Shown: positions 24,870 to 36,159, numbered from the stretch's first letter. The stretch is DNA of 64,000 nt from Neodontobutis hainanensis (GCA_024349245.1 JALDNG010000719.1:28884-92883), one strand, 5' to 3'. Translations and numbers: made by a program. The notes: generated from the sequence alone by a model not told the origin.

Positions 24870-26545
24870 GAGTGTTCAGAGGAGGCAGAAAGACAGAGAG
24901 GCAAGAGGAGGCAGAGAGACTAGAGGATGCAGAGGAGGCAGAGAGAGCAGAGGAGACCGAGGCCACAGAGAGACCAGAAGAGGCAGAGGCCACAGAGAGA
25001 TGAGAGGATTGCAGAGGTCACAGAGAGACCAGTGGAGGTAGAGAGAGCAGAGGAGGCAGAGAAGGCAGAGAGACCAGTGGAGGCAGAGGAGACAGAGAGA
25101 CCAGAGGAGGCAACGGGGAAGAGAGGCCACAGGAGGCAGAGGCCACCGAGAGTTCAGAGAAGGAAGAAAGACAGAGAGACCAAAGGAGGCAGAGTGATTA
25201 GAGGACGCAAAGGAGGCAGAGAGACCAGAAAAGGCAGATGCCACAGAGAGACCAGAGGAGCCAGCGGCAGCAGAGAGACCAGGGGAGGCAGAGAGACCAG
25301 AGAAGGCAGAGGACACAAAGAGACCAGAGGAGGCAGAGAGACAGAGAGACCAAAGGAGGCAGTTAGAGCAGAGGAGGCAGAGGAGGCAGAGAGACCAGAG
25401 GAGGCAGAGGCCACAGAGTGACTAGAGGAGGCAGAGGAGACAAAGAGACCCGAGGAGGCAGAGGCCACAGAGAGATCAGAGGAGGCAGAGGCAATAGAGA
25501 GACCAGTGCAGGCAGAGAGACCAGAGGGGGCATAGGAGGAAGACAGACAAGAGAAGGCAGCGGCCACAGAGAGACCAGAGGAGGCAGAGGCCACAGAGAG
25601 ACGAGAGGAAGCAGAAGAGGCAGAGAGACCAGAGGAGGCAGAGGCCACAGAAAGACCAGAAGAGGCAGAGAGTCCAGAAGATGCAGAGGCCATAGAGAGG
25701 CCAGAGGAGACAGAGGCCACAGAGAGTTCAGAGGAGGCAGAGGAGACAGAGAGACCAGAGGAGGCAGAGGCCACAGAGGGACGAGCGGAAACAGAGGCAA
25801 TAGAGAGGCCAGTGGAGGCATAGAGACCAGAGGGGGCATAGGAGGCAGACAGACAAGAGAAGGCAGCGGCCACAGAGAGACTAGAGGAGGCAGAGGCCAC
25901 AGAGAGACCAGAGGAGGCAGAGGAGGCAGAGAGACCAGAGGAGGCAGAACCCACAGTGAGAGGCAGAGGCAGAGGCCACCGAGAGTTCAGAGGCCACCGA
26001 GAGTTCAGAGGAGGCAGAAAGACAGAGAGGCAAGAGGAGGCAGAGAGATGAGAGGATGCAGAGGAGGCAGAGAGAGCAGAGGAGACCGAGGCCACAGAGA
26101 GACCAGAAGAGGCAGAGGCCACAGAGAGATGAGAGGAGGCAGAGGAGACAGAGAGAGCAGAGGAGGCAGAGGCCACAGAGAATCCAAAAGAGACATAGGC
26201 CACAGAGAGACCAGAGGATTGCATAGGTCACAGAGAGACCAGTGGAGGTAGAGAGAGCAGAGGAGGCAGAGAAGGCAGAGAGACCAGTGGAGGCAGAGGA
26301 GACAGAGAGACCAGAGGAGGCAACGGGGCAGAGAGGCCACAGGAGGCAGAGGCCACCGAGAGTTCAGAGAAGGAAGAAAGACAGAGAGACCAAAGGATGC
26401 AGAGTGATTAGAGGACGCATAGGAGGCAGAGAGACCAGAAAAGGCAGATGCCACAGAGAGACCAGAGGAGCCAGCGGCAGCAGAGAGACCAGGGAGGCAG
26501 AGAGACCAGAGAAGGCAGAGGACACAAAGAGACCAGAGCAGGCAG
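24870..26545 (+). repeat. Duplicated ~0.5-kb block, offset about 1.2 kb, in the GA minisatellite
   Basis: A distinctive series containing GGATTGCAGAGGTCACAG, GAGGCAACGGGGAAGAGAGG and GAGTGATTAGAGGACGCA at 25007-25210 recurs at 26216-26420 (as GGATTGCATAGG and GGCAACGGGGCAGAG), an offset of 1209 bp. Flanks match further on both sides, about 24870-25335 and 25985-26545. A shorter GGATTGCAGAGG echo lies near 23437. The ends are approximate. Confidence 0.7.
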
Positions 26546-28700
26546 AGGCCACAGAGTGACTAGAGGAGGCAGAGGATACAAAGAGACCAGAGGAGGCAGA
26601 GGCCACAGAGAGACGAGAGGAAGCAGAGGAGGCAGAGAGACCAGAGGAGGCAGAGGCCACAGAAAGATCAGAGGAGGCAGACAGTCCAGAGGAGGCAGAG
26701 GCAATATTGAGACCAGTGGAGGGAGAGAGACCAGAGGGGGCATAGGAGGCAGACAGACAATAGAAGGCAGAGGCCAGAGAGAGACCAGAGGAGGCAGAGG
26801 CCACAGAGAGACCAGAGGAGGCAGAGGAGGCAGAGAGACCAGAGGAGACAGAGGCCACCAAGAGTTCAGAAGAGGCAGAAAGACAGAGACCAGAGGAGGC
26901 AGAGAGACTAGAGGATGCAGAGAAGGCAGAGAGTCCAGAGGAGACAGAGGCCACAGAGAGACCTGAGGAGGCAGAGGAATAGAGAGACAAGAGGAGGCAG
27001 AGGCCAAAGAGTGACCAGAAGAGGCAGAGGCCACAGAGAGACGAGAGGAGGCAGAGGAGACAGAGAGACCAGTGGAGGCAGGGGAGACAGAGAGAGCAGA
27101 GGAGGCAGAGGCCACAGAGAGACGAGAGGAAGCAGAGGAGGCAGAGATACCAGAGGAGGCAGGGGAGACAGAGAGAGCAGAGGAGGCAGAGGCCACAGAG
27201 AGACGAGAGGAAGCAGAGGAGGCAGAGAGACCAGAGGAGGCAGAGGCCACAGAAAGACCAGAGGAGACAGAAAGTCCAGAGGAGGCAGATGCCATAGAGA
27301 GACCAGAGGAGGAGGAGGCCACAGAGAGACCAGAGGGGCAGAGGGCACAGAGAGTTCAGAGGAGGCAGAAGAGACAGAGAGACCAGAGGAGGCAGAGGTT
27401 ACAGAGAACCCAGAGGAGGAGGAGGCCACAGAGAGACCAGAGGGGGCAGAGGGCACAGAGAGTTCAGAGGAGGCAGAGGAGACAGAGAGACCAGAGGAGG
27501 CAGAGGTTACAGAGAACCCAGAGCAGGCACAGGCAATAGAGAGACCAGTGGAGACAGAGAGACCAGAGGGGCAGAGGAGTCAGAGAGACAAGAGAAGGCA
27601 GAAGCCACAGAGAGACCAGAGGAGGCAGAGGCCACAGAGAGATCAGAGGAGGCAGAGGAGGCAGCGAGATCGGAGGAGGCAAACGAGATAGAGAGACGAG
27701 AGGAAGCAGGGGAGGCAGAGACACTAGAGGAGGCAGTGGCCACAGAAAGACAAGAGGAGGCAGAGAGTCCAGAGGAGGCAGAGGCCACAGAGAGACCAGA
27801 AGAGGCAGAGGTCACAGAGAGAGCAGAGGAGGCAGAGGAGGCAGAGAGAACAGAAAAGGCAGATGCCACAGATAGACCAGAGGAGGCAGCGGCAACAGAG
27901 AGACCAGAGAAGGCAGAGGCCACAGAGAGACCAGAGGAGGCAGAGGCCACAGAGAGAGCAGATGAGTCAGAGAGATAGAGAGTCTAGAGGAGGCAGTTAG
28001 AGCAGAGAGACCAGATGCCACAGAGAAATCCAGAGAAGGCAGAGGCAAAAGACTGACCAGAGGAGGCAGAGGACACAGAGTCACTAGAGGAGGCAGAGGA
28101 GACAAAGAGACCAGAGGAGGCAGAGGCCACAGAGAGACCAGAGGAGGCAGAGGCATTAGAGAGACTAGTGGAGGCAGAGAGCAGAGAGGGCAGAGGAGGC
28201 AGAGGCCACGGAGAGACCAGAGGAGGCCAAGGAGGCAGAGAGACCAGAGGAGGCAGAGGCCACAGAGAGACCAGATGAGGCTGAGAGACCAGAGAAGGCA
28301 GAGGACACAAAGAGACCAGAGGAGGCAGAGGCCACAGAATGACTAGAGGAGGCAGAGGAGGCAGAGAGACCAGAGGAGGCAGAGGCCACAGAGTGACTAA
28401 AGGAGACAGAGGAGACAAAGAGACCAGAGGAGGCAGAAGCCACAGAGAGACCAGAGGAGGCAGAGGCCATAGAGAGACCAGTTGAGGCAGAGGCCACAGA
28501 GTGACTAAAGGAGGCAGAGGCCACAGAGAGACCAGAGGAGGCAGAGGAGGCAGAGAGACCAGAGGAGGCAGAGGAGACAGAGAGACGAGATGAAGCAGGA
28601 GAGGCAGAGAGACTAGAGGAGGCAGAGGCCACAGAAAGACCAGAGGAGACAGAGAGTCCAGAGGAGGCAGAGGCCACAGAGAGACCAGAAGAGGCAGAGG

Positions 28701-29760
28701 TCAGTGAGATCTTTTGACTTGCGCCATTTTCTCTCAGCTGACCGGAGGCTGGTGCGATGCTCACGTAGAACATCGGATAACCAGGGGGCAGACGAGGATG
28801 TACGAGCTGGTCTGGATATAAGAGGGCATAAGTTGTACAGGCAGGATGTAAGAGTGGAGCACAGAGTGTCAGTGGCAGTGTTGGTGTTTAAAAGCGAGAG
28901 CTCCTCAAGATGGGGAAGCGCAGAAGAGACGGCAGAGGAAAAGCGGGAGGGACTGAGTGAACGCAGGTTACGTCGGAAAGTGACCAGCGGTAAAACTGTT
29001 GCGGTGTCTGGAGAAGTTAGATCGAGGTCAAGAGTTATGAAGAAATGATCCGAAGTGTGCAGAGGCGTGACCTGAGTATGCCGAGCGAGCAGTGTCTTAT
29101 GTAGATGAGATCTAGTTGGTTACCAGACTTGTGAGTTGCTGATGTGGAGACCTGCTTGAGGTCAAATGATGCAGACAGGTTATTGAAGTTAGCAGCCTGT
29201 GGCTTTTCAAGGTGGATGTTGAAGTCTCCTAATACCACCAGAGGAGTACCATCCTCAGGAAGGATGAAAGAAGCACATCCAACTCCTCCAAGAAATGTCC
29301 AAGCTGACCTGGGGTCGATAGATAACTACAAAGTGACTTTTAACAGGGTAGGTGATGGTAACAGCATGGAACTCGAAGGAGCTGTTGTCACACAAGGGTG
29401 CTAGCTGTTTGAACTTCCAGTCAGTAGGGATAAGTAATCCGGTCCCTCCACCCCTTCCTGTGAGGCGAGGACTGTGGGAGAAGTGTGATTATGGGAGAGG
29501 GCAGCGAGAGTGGCAGAGTCCTCTGGTTTGATCCATGTTTCTGTAAGTGCTACAACTGAAAGACCAGAATGTTGAACAAAAGCGGTAATGAAATCAGCTT
29601 TGTTCACAGCAGACTGGCAGTTCCACAAGCCTATTGAGAAAGTAGAAGAGGCAGTTATGGACGGTGATATAACATGCAGATTGTTATGGTTGCATCTCCT
29701 TTTGCGTAAAACAGATGAAAATGTCCGTGTAGAAATGACAGTAGGAATTTGAAAACACAT
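28701..29760 (-). pseudogene. L2 LINE endonuclease domain, partial, second copy
   Basis: Reads from the MCFQIPTV start (ATG at 29760 on the minus strand) through GLWNCQSAVNK, ALTETWIK and LGDFNIHL, then runs into the GA minisatellite before any reverse transcriptase. It has its own lesions. One T is missing in the ACTTTCTCCC run near 29487, shifting the frame to a stop at 29401. One C is missing near the RHCS segment (about 29080). It retains the four bases missing from the first copy. The two copies therefore decayed independently from an intact source. Confidence 0.85.
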
Positions 29761-29994
29761 TGAAGAGGAGCAGAAAAACAATAGACAGTAGAGAGTAAAG
29801 TATAAATAGTAAGTTTTAAGTGCAAACAATTGGTACAAAAGTGCAATACTCAAGTGCCCTGCTCGGTGGAGTCGAGTGCAGGTAGAGTCGATGGTCTTTA
29901 CTCTCTTAGGTCTTCACGCGATTAGGGCTGCGCGACGCTGCCGCGGTGGTTCACACTTGTATACCCGTCTGATTCAAGAATTGAATTCAGCAGG

Positions 29995-30491
29995 TCACGC
30001 CTCAAAAGGCCATAAACAACTCAAACGAAACCAGGCGGCGAGCAGGTGAGAGTGAACGCCGGTGCACCACGTGACAAAGTCGTAGTAATGCACAGAGCGG
30101 TTTTCTCAGCAATAACATGGCACTAAGCTCAAAATGACAAGAATCAAATACACTTACACGGTTCTGTAGGCTTCTGCTGCTAAGTTGCTTCTCCTACTGA
30201 CTTCGACTAAACCACGGATTAAATAGCAGAGCGCTGCTGGCGTTGATCACGCCTCCAAAAGGCCGTAAACAACTCAAACGAAACCAGGCGGCGAGCAGGT
30301 GAGAGTGAACGCCGGTGCACCACGTGACAAAGTCGTAGTAATGCACAGAGCGGTTTTCTCAGCAATAACACGGCACTAAGGTCAAAAATGACAAGAATCA
30401 AATACACTTACACGGTTCTGTAGGCTTCTGCTGCTAAGTTGCTTCTCCTACTGACGGACTAAACCACGGATTAAATAGCAGAGCGCTGCTG
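29995..30491 (-). promoter_or_regulatory. 5' monomers of the inverted L2 LINE
   Basis: On the minus strand the CCTACAGAACCGTG block starts at 30424 and 30170, 254 bp apart, with a partial upstream unit to 30491. It keeps the same E-box-containing GTCACGTGGTGCAC block. A promoter role is inferred from the tandem-monomer structure. If active, it would transcribe leftward into the GA minisatellite, giving the pyrimidine-rich strand as RNA. Confidence 0.7.
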
Positions 30492-31145
30492 TAGAACAGA
30501 CTGTAGATGAGCAGTAGTACAGACTGTAGACTTGCATTAGAACAGACTGTAGATGTGCATTAGAACAGACTGTAGATGTGCATTAGAACAGACTGTAGAA
30601 GTGCAGTAGTAGAGACTGTAGATGTGTAGTAGAACAGACTGTAGACGTTTATCAGAACAGACAGTAGACTTGCAGTAGAACAGACTGTAGATAAGCAGTA
30701 GTACAGACTGTAGACTTGCATTAGAACAGACTGTAGATCTGCATTAGAACAGACTGTAGACGTGCAGTAGAAGAGACTGTAGATGAGCAGTAGTACAGAC
30801 TGTAGACTTGCATTAGAACAGACTGTAGATGTGCAGTAAAACAGACTGTAGACATGCAGTGGAAGAGATATTAGTAGAGCAGTAGTCCAGACGGTAAACT
30901 GGCATTAGAACAGACTGTAGAGGTGCAGTTGAACAGACTGTAGACGTGCAGTTGAACAGACTTCAAAGCAGCAGTAGTACAGACTCTAGATTGGCTTTAG
31001 AACTGACTGTAGACGAGTATTAGAACAGACTGTAAATGTCCAGTAGAACAGACTGACAATGTGCAGAAGAATAGACTGTAGAGATGCAGTAGTACAGACT
31101 GTAGACAAGCATTAGAACAGACTGTATATGAGTATTAGAAAACAC
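30492..31145 (-). repeat. 23-bp satellite, reverse orientation, 0.65-kb block
   Basis: About 28 reversed monomers between the inverted LINE and the second GA-minisatellite locus. They end in the TATGAGTATTAGAAAACACT monomer, which changes into GA repeat at AGAGAGACCAGG (31146). Confidence 0.93.
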
Positions 31146-31315
31146 TAGAGAGACCAGGGGATGCAGAGTCCACAGAGAGATTAGAGGAGGCAGAGGCCAC
31201 AGAGAGACCACAGGAGGCAGAGGACACAGAGAGACCAGAGGAGGCAGAGGCCACAGAAAGACCAGAGGAGACAGAGAGACGAGAGGAGTCAGAGGTCAGA
31301 AAGAGATCAGAGGAG
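31146..31315 (+). repeat. GA-rich minisatellite, second locus, left part
   Basis: Six or so units of the AGAGACCAGAGGAGGCAGAG type. The block is interrupted at 31316 by a hAT transposon and resumes at 37534, so the two parts were once continuous. The last eight bases (CAGAGGAG, 31308-31315) are the left target duplication. Confidence 0.92.
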
Positions 31316-31316
31316 C

Positions 31317-31377
31317 AGTGTTGTGCCTGAACGCGTTCATGAACTATCGTTCAATGAACGCGTTCAGGCACAACACT
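31317..31377. repeat. Perfect 24-bp stem hairpin at the hAT left end
   Basis: The terminal AGTGTTGTGCCTGAACGCG and following bases (31317-31340) are repeated in inverted form at 31354-31377, around a 13-base loop that itself contains GAAC/GTTC. The terminus therefore has an inner copy of itself facing the other way. The right terminus lacks this arrangement. Confidence 0.9.
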
Positions 31378-31652
31378 ATTTTGGGCAAACGTGAACTGAA
31401 CGCGTGCTGTATTACTGCCTAATGAACGTAACTGTGAACTCGTTCAATCTTTTGTCTGTGAATGGCATGCTCTTCGTTCAATATGGTGCCTGATTTCTAT
31501 AGAGCCTTCTAGGTGAAAACCCGGCTAAAACACACCACAAACGGGTCTCAATATGTAGTGGAAAAACACCAAATCTGGCAACACCAGCCACAAGTGTCGC
31601 CCGCCATCCCCATCGCGTGTGAAGCGTCATCAAAAAAAAAAAAAAAGAAAGC

Positions 31653-31712
31653 ATGGAGGCGGCAGCAGCACGTAACAAGGCGTATGATTATTTAAAAGAA
31701 TTGTATGATTGA
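31653..31712 (+). pseudogene. Possible remnant start of a hAT transposase
   Basis: A short frame, MEAAAARNKAYDYLKELYD then a stop, follows an A-rich run within the hAT element. Its position close to the left end suits the first codons of a transposase whose remaining exons were lost. It is only 19 codons, with no zinc finger or catalytic residues, so it may equally be chance. Confidence 0.25.
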
Positions 31713-32554
31713 ATCTTAATGATTACTGTCCTGTTTTTCTTTTAATAATTCCTCATTTAAAAAGACCATTCAAGCAGCACGTTGTTACTCCTAGAACCAG
31801 TTTCTCCCGGCTCTTTTGTTACGAGTGTTGGAACTAATATTATCTCAATAAAACTATAAAACCAATGTAAAGTTTGTCCATTTAATTCCATTCAGAAAAC
31901 AGTACAAGCCAGCGCTGGGTCACAACACGTAGTTAACATGAGGTCAGCCCACGTGTTGTGCTGCTGGTCAACACAATGCTCAAAAGGTCCTAAGCTTTGG
32001 CCACACCTCTCACATGAGGGGACACTTCCTGCTTTGAATCAGTAGTTTTCCACTATGTGTTCCAGCCAGGGGTAACCAACTGGTTCTAACTGGTTTAAAC
32101 AGACGAGGTATGTAGTGTCCTAATCTAGGGTGCAGTGTATCATGCAGAGAGTGCAAATAACCTACAAAACAGTTATAAAAGTGTTTCTTATTTCAAAATC
32201 CTAACAACGTTTTCCTCTTGTTTTTGAGAATGTACTGTAGGGTTGAAACCAGCAGCTGCTACTAGTGTGGAGTGAATGGGCAGCAACAAAGCATTAAAGC
32301 ATTAAAACAATGGGGAAATGCTCTCCTCAATGCTAATGTAAACCCTGGTTTGATAAGGATTCAATATTGGATATGAAGATGAAATCTGACACATAGCTTC
32401 ATTGTTAAAACTGATAAAATAATTGCTGTCTGTGATTCTACTGTATATGGGCTCTGGCAATATTTTTGAAAAATAATAGCTCGCAGCAACATGGAAAAAA
32501 GAACTAAGAAATAGTTCATTTTTGGAACTGTGAACTTAGTTCAAAATTTTGAAG
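31713..32554. other. Internal non-coding part of the hAT element
   Basis: AT-rich sequence with no sizeable open frame or recognised family. A perfect 10-bp inverted repeat, CACAACACGT (31921-31930) with ACGTGTTGTG (31951-31960), could form a small stem. TGAACTT/AGTTCA words near 32510-32545 resemble those at the element's right end (37440-37510), so both belong to the hAT arms. Confidence 0.5.
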
Positions 32555-33061
32555 TTTTTTTTTTTAGTTTATTTATTTAGGCTTTCTTTTTTCCTCAATA
32601 CATTTTTATACATTTTCATTTTATACATACATACTATATTGTTATACAGAGCCCAAAGGGAGTAGGCTGAAGCTGTGTGCTTATGTGTGCCTTCCCATCT
32701 CATTTTATTTTTACAGCTGTCAAATTATTAAGTGTACACACAGAACTAATCTTTCTTTTGGTATAGTTCATATACAATCAGTCAACATATATTCAATTAA
32801 TGGTTTGCTAGTTAGTTAATCAACCAACCATCATCGTTCAACTATTTTGGATCGGCCCTGAAAAGTGCCCAAAGTCAATTTTCTAAAGCATATCTCTTAA
32901 AGATGTTCATTTTATACTGTTTTTAAATTGTATTTGGCTTGCTGCACTTTTCAAATTGTCGTCAGTTCATTCCATAATTTCACACCCCTTCGCATGATAA
33001 ACTGGCTCTTTAGGGTGGTAAGAACTCACTGTTTAATTCACAAAATTAATTCTCCCGTAGG

Positions 33062-33238
33062 TTATATCGCCTCCCTCGTAGAAAACATTTTTTGAATGTT
33101 ATTAGATAATTTATTATTCCTGGCCTTATATATCATTATAATAGATTTTAATTTTACTATTTCTTCAAGTTTAAGAGTTTGTGATTTTAGGAACAGTGTG
33201 TTGGTATGGTCCCCATAACCAACATTATGTACAATTCT
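33062..33238 (-). pseudogene. C-terminal end of the CR1/Jockey-like LINE protein
   Basis: The frame reading NVGYGDHTNTLF, then LKLEEIVKLKSIIMIYKARN, has the look of the conserved C-terminal region of Jockey-group LINE proteins. It is separated from the reverse transcriptase only by the Rex3 insertion. It runs to a stop at 33062, followed by a 3' untranslated part ending in the A-run at 32555. That untranslated part (32566-33061) is AT-rich and holds nothing else I recognise. Confidence 0.75.
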
Positions 33239-33260
33239 CCATCCATCCATCTTCTACTGC

Positions 33261-33651
33261 TTATCCGGGCCCGGGTCGCGGGGGCAGCAGTCTAAGTAGA
33301 GAAGCCCAGACTTCCCTCTCCCCAGACACTTCCTCCAGCTCTTCCGGGGGGATACCGAGGCGTTCCCAGGCCAGCCGAGAGACATAGTCCCTCCAGCGTG
33401 TCCTAGGTCTTCTCCGAGGTCTCCTCCCGGTGGGACATGCCCAGAACACCTCCCTAGGGAGGCGTCTGGGAGGCATCCGAAACAGATGCCCGAGCCACCT
33501 CAGCTGGCTCCTCTCGATGTGAAGGAGCAGCGGCTCTACTTTGAGCTCCTCCCGAGTGACCGAGCTCCTCACCCTATCTCTAAGGGAGCGCCCGCCACTC
33601 TGCGGAGAAAGCTCATTTCGGCCGCCTGTACCCGGGATCTTGTTCTTTCGG
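33261..33651 (-). pseudogene. Rex3 C-terminal domain
   Basis: An open frame with ERSQLRWLGHLFRMPPRRLP, RPRTRWRDYVSRLAWERLG and the terminal LLRLLPPRPGPG, the characteristic end of Rex3-type proteins. It is followed within about 20 bases by the GATG-type 3' terminus. It is out of frame with the thumb piece. Confidence 0.85.
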
Positions 33652-34826
33652 TCATGACCCAAAGCTCATGCCCATAGGTGAGAGTAGGAACGACTGGTAA
33701 ATCGAGAGCTTTGCCTTACAGCTCAGCTCCTTCTTCACCACGACAGATCGGTACATCGACCGCATTACTGCAGAAGCTGCACCGATCCGTCTGTCGATCT
33801 CACGCTCCTTCGTTCCCTCACTCGTGAACAAGACCCCGAGATACTTAATCTCCTCCAATTGAGGAAGGAGCTCTCCATCAACCTGGATGGGGCAAACCAC
33901 CCTTTTTCGACTGAGAACCATGGTCTCAGACTTGAAGGTGCTGATCCTCATGCTAGCCGCTTCACACTTGGCTGCAAACCGCCACAGTAAACATTGAAGG
34001 TCCTGGCTTGATGGAGCCAACAAGACAACATCATCTGCAAAAAGCAGAGATGAAATCCTGTGGTCCCCAAACCAGACTCCTCCGGCTCCTGGCTGCGCCT
34101 AGAAATCCTGTTCATAAAGATAATGAAAAGGACCGGTGACAAAGGGCAGCCCTGCCGAGTCCAACATTCACCGGGAACAGGTCTGACTTACTGCCGGCAA
34201 TGCGAACCAAGCTCCTGCTCCGGTCGTACAGGGACCGGATAGCCCTTAGCAAAGGGCCCCAGACCCCATACACCCAGAGCACCCCCACAGGGCACCACGA
34301 GGACACAGTCGAATGCCTTCTCCAGATCCACAAAGCACATGTGGAATGGTTGGGCAAACTCCCATAAACCCTCAAGCACCCTGGAGAGGGTATAGAGCTG
34401 GTCCAGTGTTCCACGACTGGGACGAAACCGCATTGTTCCTCCTGGATCTGAGGTTCGACTATCGGCCGCATAGACTTTCCGGGAGGCTGAGGAGTGTGAT
34501 CCTCTGTAGTTGGAACACACCCTCCGGTCCCTCTTCTTAAAAAGAGGGACCACCACCCTGGTCTGCCAGTCCAGAGGTACTGTCCCCAAACACCAGGCGA
34601 TGTTGCAGAGGCGTGTCAGCCAAGACAGCCCCTCAACATCCAGAGACTTGCGGTACTCAGGGCGTAACTCATCAACCCCCGGTGCCTTGCCACCGAGGAG
34701 CTTCCCAACTACCTCAGTGACTTCAGCCCGAGTAATGGACGAGTCCACCTCTGAGCACTCAGCCTCTGCTTCCTCTGTGGAAGACGTGACGGTGGGGTTG
34801 TGGAGATCCTCAAGTATTCCTTCCAC
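33652..34826 (-). pseudogene. Rex3 reverse transcriptase domain, frameshifted
   Basis: From 34826 downward: LLGGKAPGVDELRPEY (fingers), RVVVPLFKKRDRRVCSNYRG, then FVDLEKAFDCV (motif A). Motif B (QGCPLSP type) is broken across frames near 34140. Motif C (FADD) is lost to a frameshift and reads FLQMM in the surviving frame near 34050. The thumb, EEIKYLGVLFTSEG, and KKELSCKAKLSIY follow at 34023-33652. The domain order is normal for Rex3, and the lesions make it inactive. Confidence 0.85.
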
Positions 34827-35350
34827 CGTCCAACAATATCCTCAGTTGAGGTCAGCAGGTTCCCACCTCCACTGTAAACAGTGTTGGCAGGGCACTGCTT
34901 CCCCTCCTGAGGCTTTGGACGGTTTGCCAGAATTTCTTCGAGGCCGACCGATAGTCTTTTCCATGGCCTCACCGAACTCCTCCCAGACCCGAGTTTTTGC
35001 CTCCACAACCACCCGTGCTGCAGCCCGCTTGGCCTGCCGGTACCTATCAGCTGCCTCAGGAGTCCCACAAGTCAACCAGGCTCGATAGGTCCTTCTTCAG
35101 CTTGACGGCCTCCCTTACTTCCGGTGTCCACCACCGGGTTCAGGATTGCCGCCACGACAGGCACCAGAGACTTTGCGGCGACAGCTTCGAGTGGCTCGAC
35201 AATGGAGGTGGAGAACATTGTCCACTCAGACTCAATGTCTCCAGTCTCCCTCGGAATCTGGTTGAAGCTCTGTCGGAGGTGGGAGTTGAAGATCTCTCTG
35301 ACAGGGGATTCGGCCAAACGTTCCCAACAGACCCTCACAGTACGTTTGGG

Positions 35351-36159
35351 TCAGTCAAGTCTGTCCCGCCTTCTCCCCCGCCATCGGATCCAACTCACCA
35401 CCAGGTGGTGATCAGTTGACAGCTCCGCCTCTCTCTTCACCCGAGTGTCCAAGACATGCGGTCGGAGGTCAGATGAAACAACTACAAAGTCGATCATCGA
35501 CTTCCGGCCTAGGGTGTCCTGGTGCCACATGGACTGATGGACACCCTTATGCTTGAACATGGTGTTCGTTATGGACAAACTGTTGCTAGCACAGAAGTCC
35601 AATAACAGAACACCACTCGGTTCAGATCAGGGGCCGTTCCTCCCAATCACGCCCCTCCAGGTGTCTCTGTCGCTGCCCACGTGAGCGTTGAAGTCCCACA
35701 GTAGAACGATGGAGTCCCCGGTTGGAGCACATTCCAGCACCCTCCCAGAGACTCCAAGAAGGCCGGGTACTCTGCACTGCCATTTGGCCCGTAAGCACAA
35801 ACAACAGTGAGAGACCTATCCCCGACCCGGCGCAGGGAAGCGACCCTCTCGATCACCGGGTGAACTCCAACACATGGCGGCTGAGCCGGGGCAATGACCA
35901 AACCCACACCGGCCCGCCATCTCTCACCGCAGGCAACTCAAGAGTAGTGGAAAGTCCAGCCTCTCTCGAGGATTTGGGTTCCAGAGCCCAAGCTGTGCAG
36001 AGGTGAGCCGACTATCTCTAGTCGGTATCTCTCAACCTCCCACACAAGCTCAGGCTCCTTACCCGCCAGCGAGGTGACATTCCATGTCCCTAGAGCCAGA
36101 TTCTGTGTCCGGGATTGGGTTGTCGAGGCTCCCGCCTTCAACTGCCACCCAATCCACAT
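35351..36159 (-). pseudogene. Rex3 endonuclease domain, frameshifted
   Basis: The N-terminal strand LGTWNVTSLAGKEPELV starts near 36099. Later pieces show GDRSLTVVCAYGPN (35907-35647) and IDFVVVSSDLRPHVLDTRV with the closing STDHHLVVSWIRW (35602-35351), which carry the catalytic Asp-His. At least two frame changes occur between them. In the family this enzyme nicks target DNA for RTE insertion; this copy cannot be translated whole. Confidence 0.85.

Larger units (their letters stand above)
20728..28700 (+). repeat. GA-rich 27/18/9-bp minisatellite, 8 kb
   Basis: Tandem units of the type GCCACAGAGAGACCAGAGG plus AGGCAGAG (27 bp), mixed with 18-bp and 9-bp shortened units. Thymine is almost absent from the + strand, appearing mainly in variant words such as AGAGTGAC and GAGTTCAG. 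Because unit lengths are multiples of nine, reading frames stay open for hundreds of codons on both strands (Glu/Arg/Gly-rich on +, Leu/Pro/Ser-rich on -, up to 588 codons). These have no domain, upstream signal or homology, so I treat them as repeat artefacts. The right end merges with an inverted L2 LINE through a shared AGAGG (28696-28700). Confidence 0.95.
28696..30491 (-). mobile_element. L2 LINE, inverted second copy, 5' half only
   Basis: Reverse complement of the LINE at the left edge, matching about 190-1725 of that copy, with part of a further upstream 5' monomer. It keeps the 254-bp monomers and most of the endonuclease region but lacks the reverse transcriptase and the 3' tail. 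LINE insertions normally lose the 5' end, not the 3' end, so this copy was cut by later rearrangement. Its internal break falls in GACCTCT, where the LINE and the GA minisatellite share AGAGG on the + strand. Its outer end joins the 23-bp satellite at 30491. It differs from the first copy by scattered substitutions and short indels only. Confidence 0.9.

Noticed and set aside
28704..29404. Plus-strand frames of 114 and 86 codons
   Set aside because: Antisense shadows of the inverted L2 endonuclease; the same antisense frame occurs at 1470-1721.
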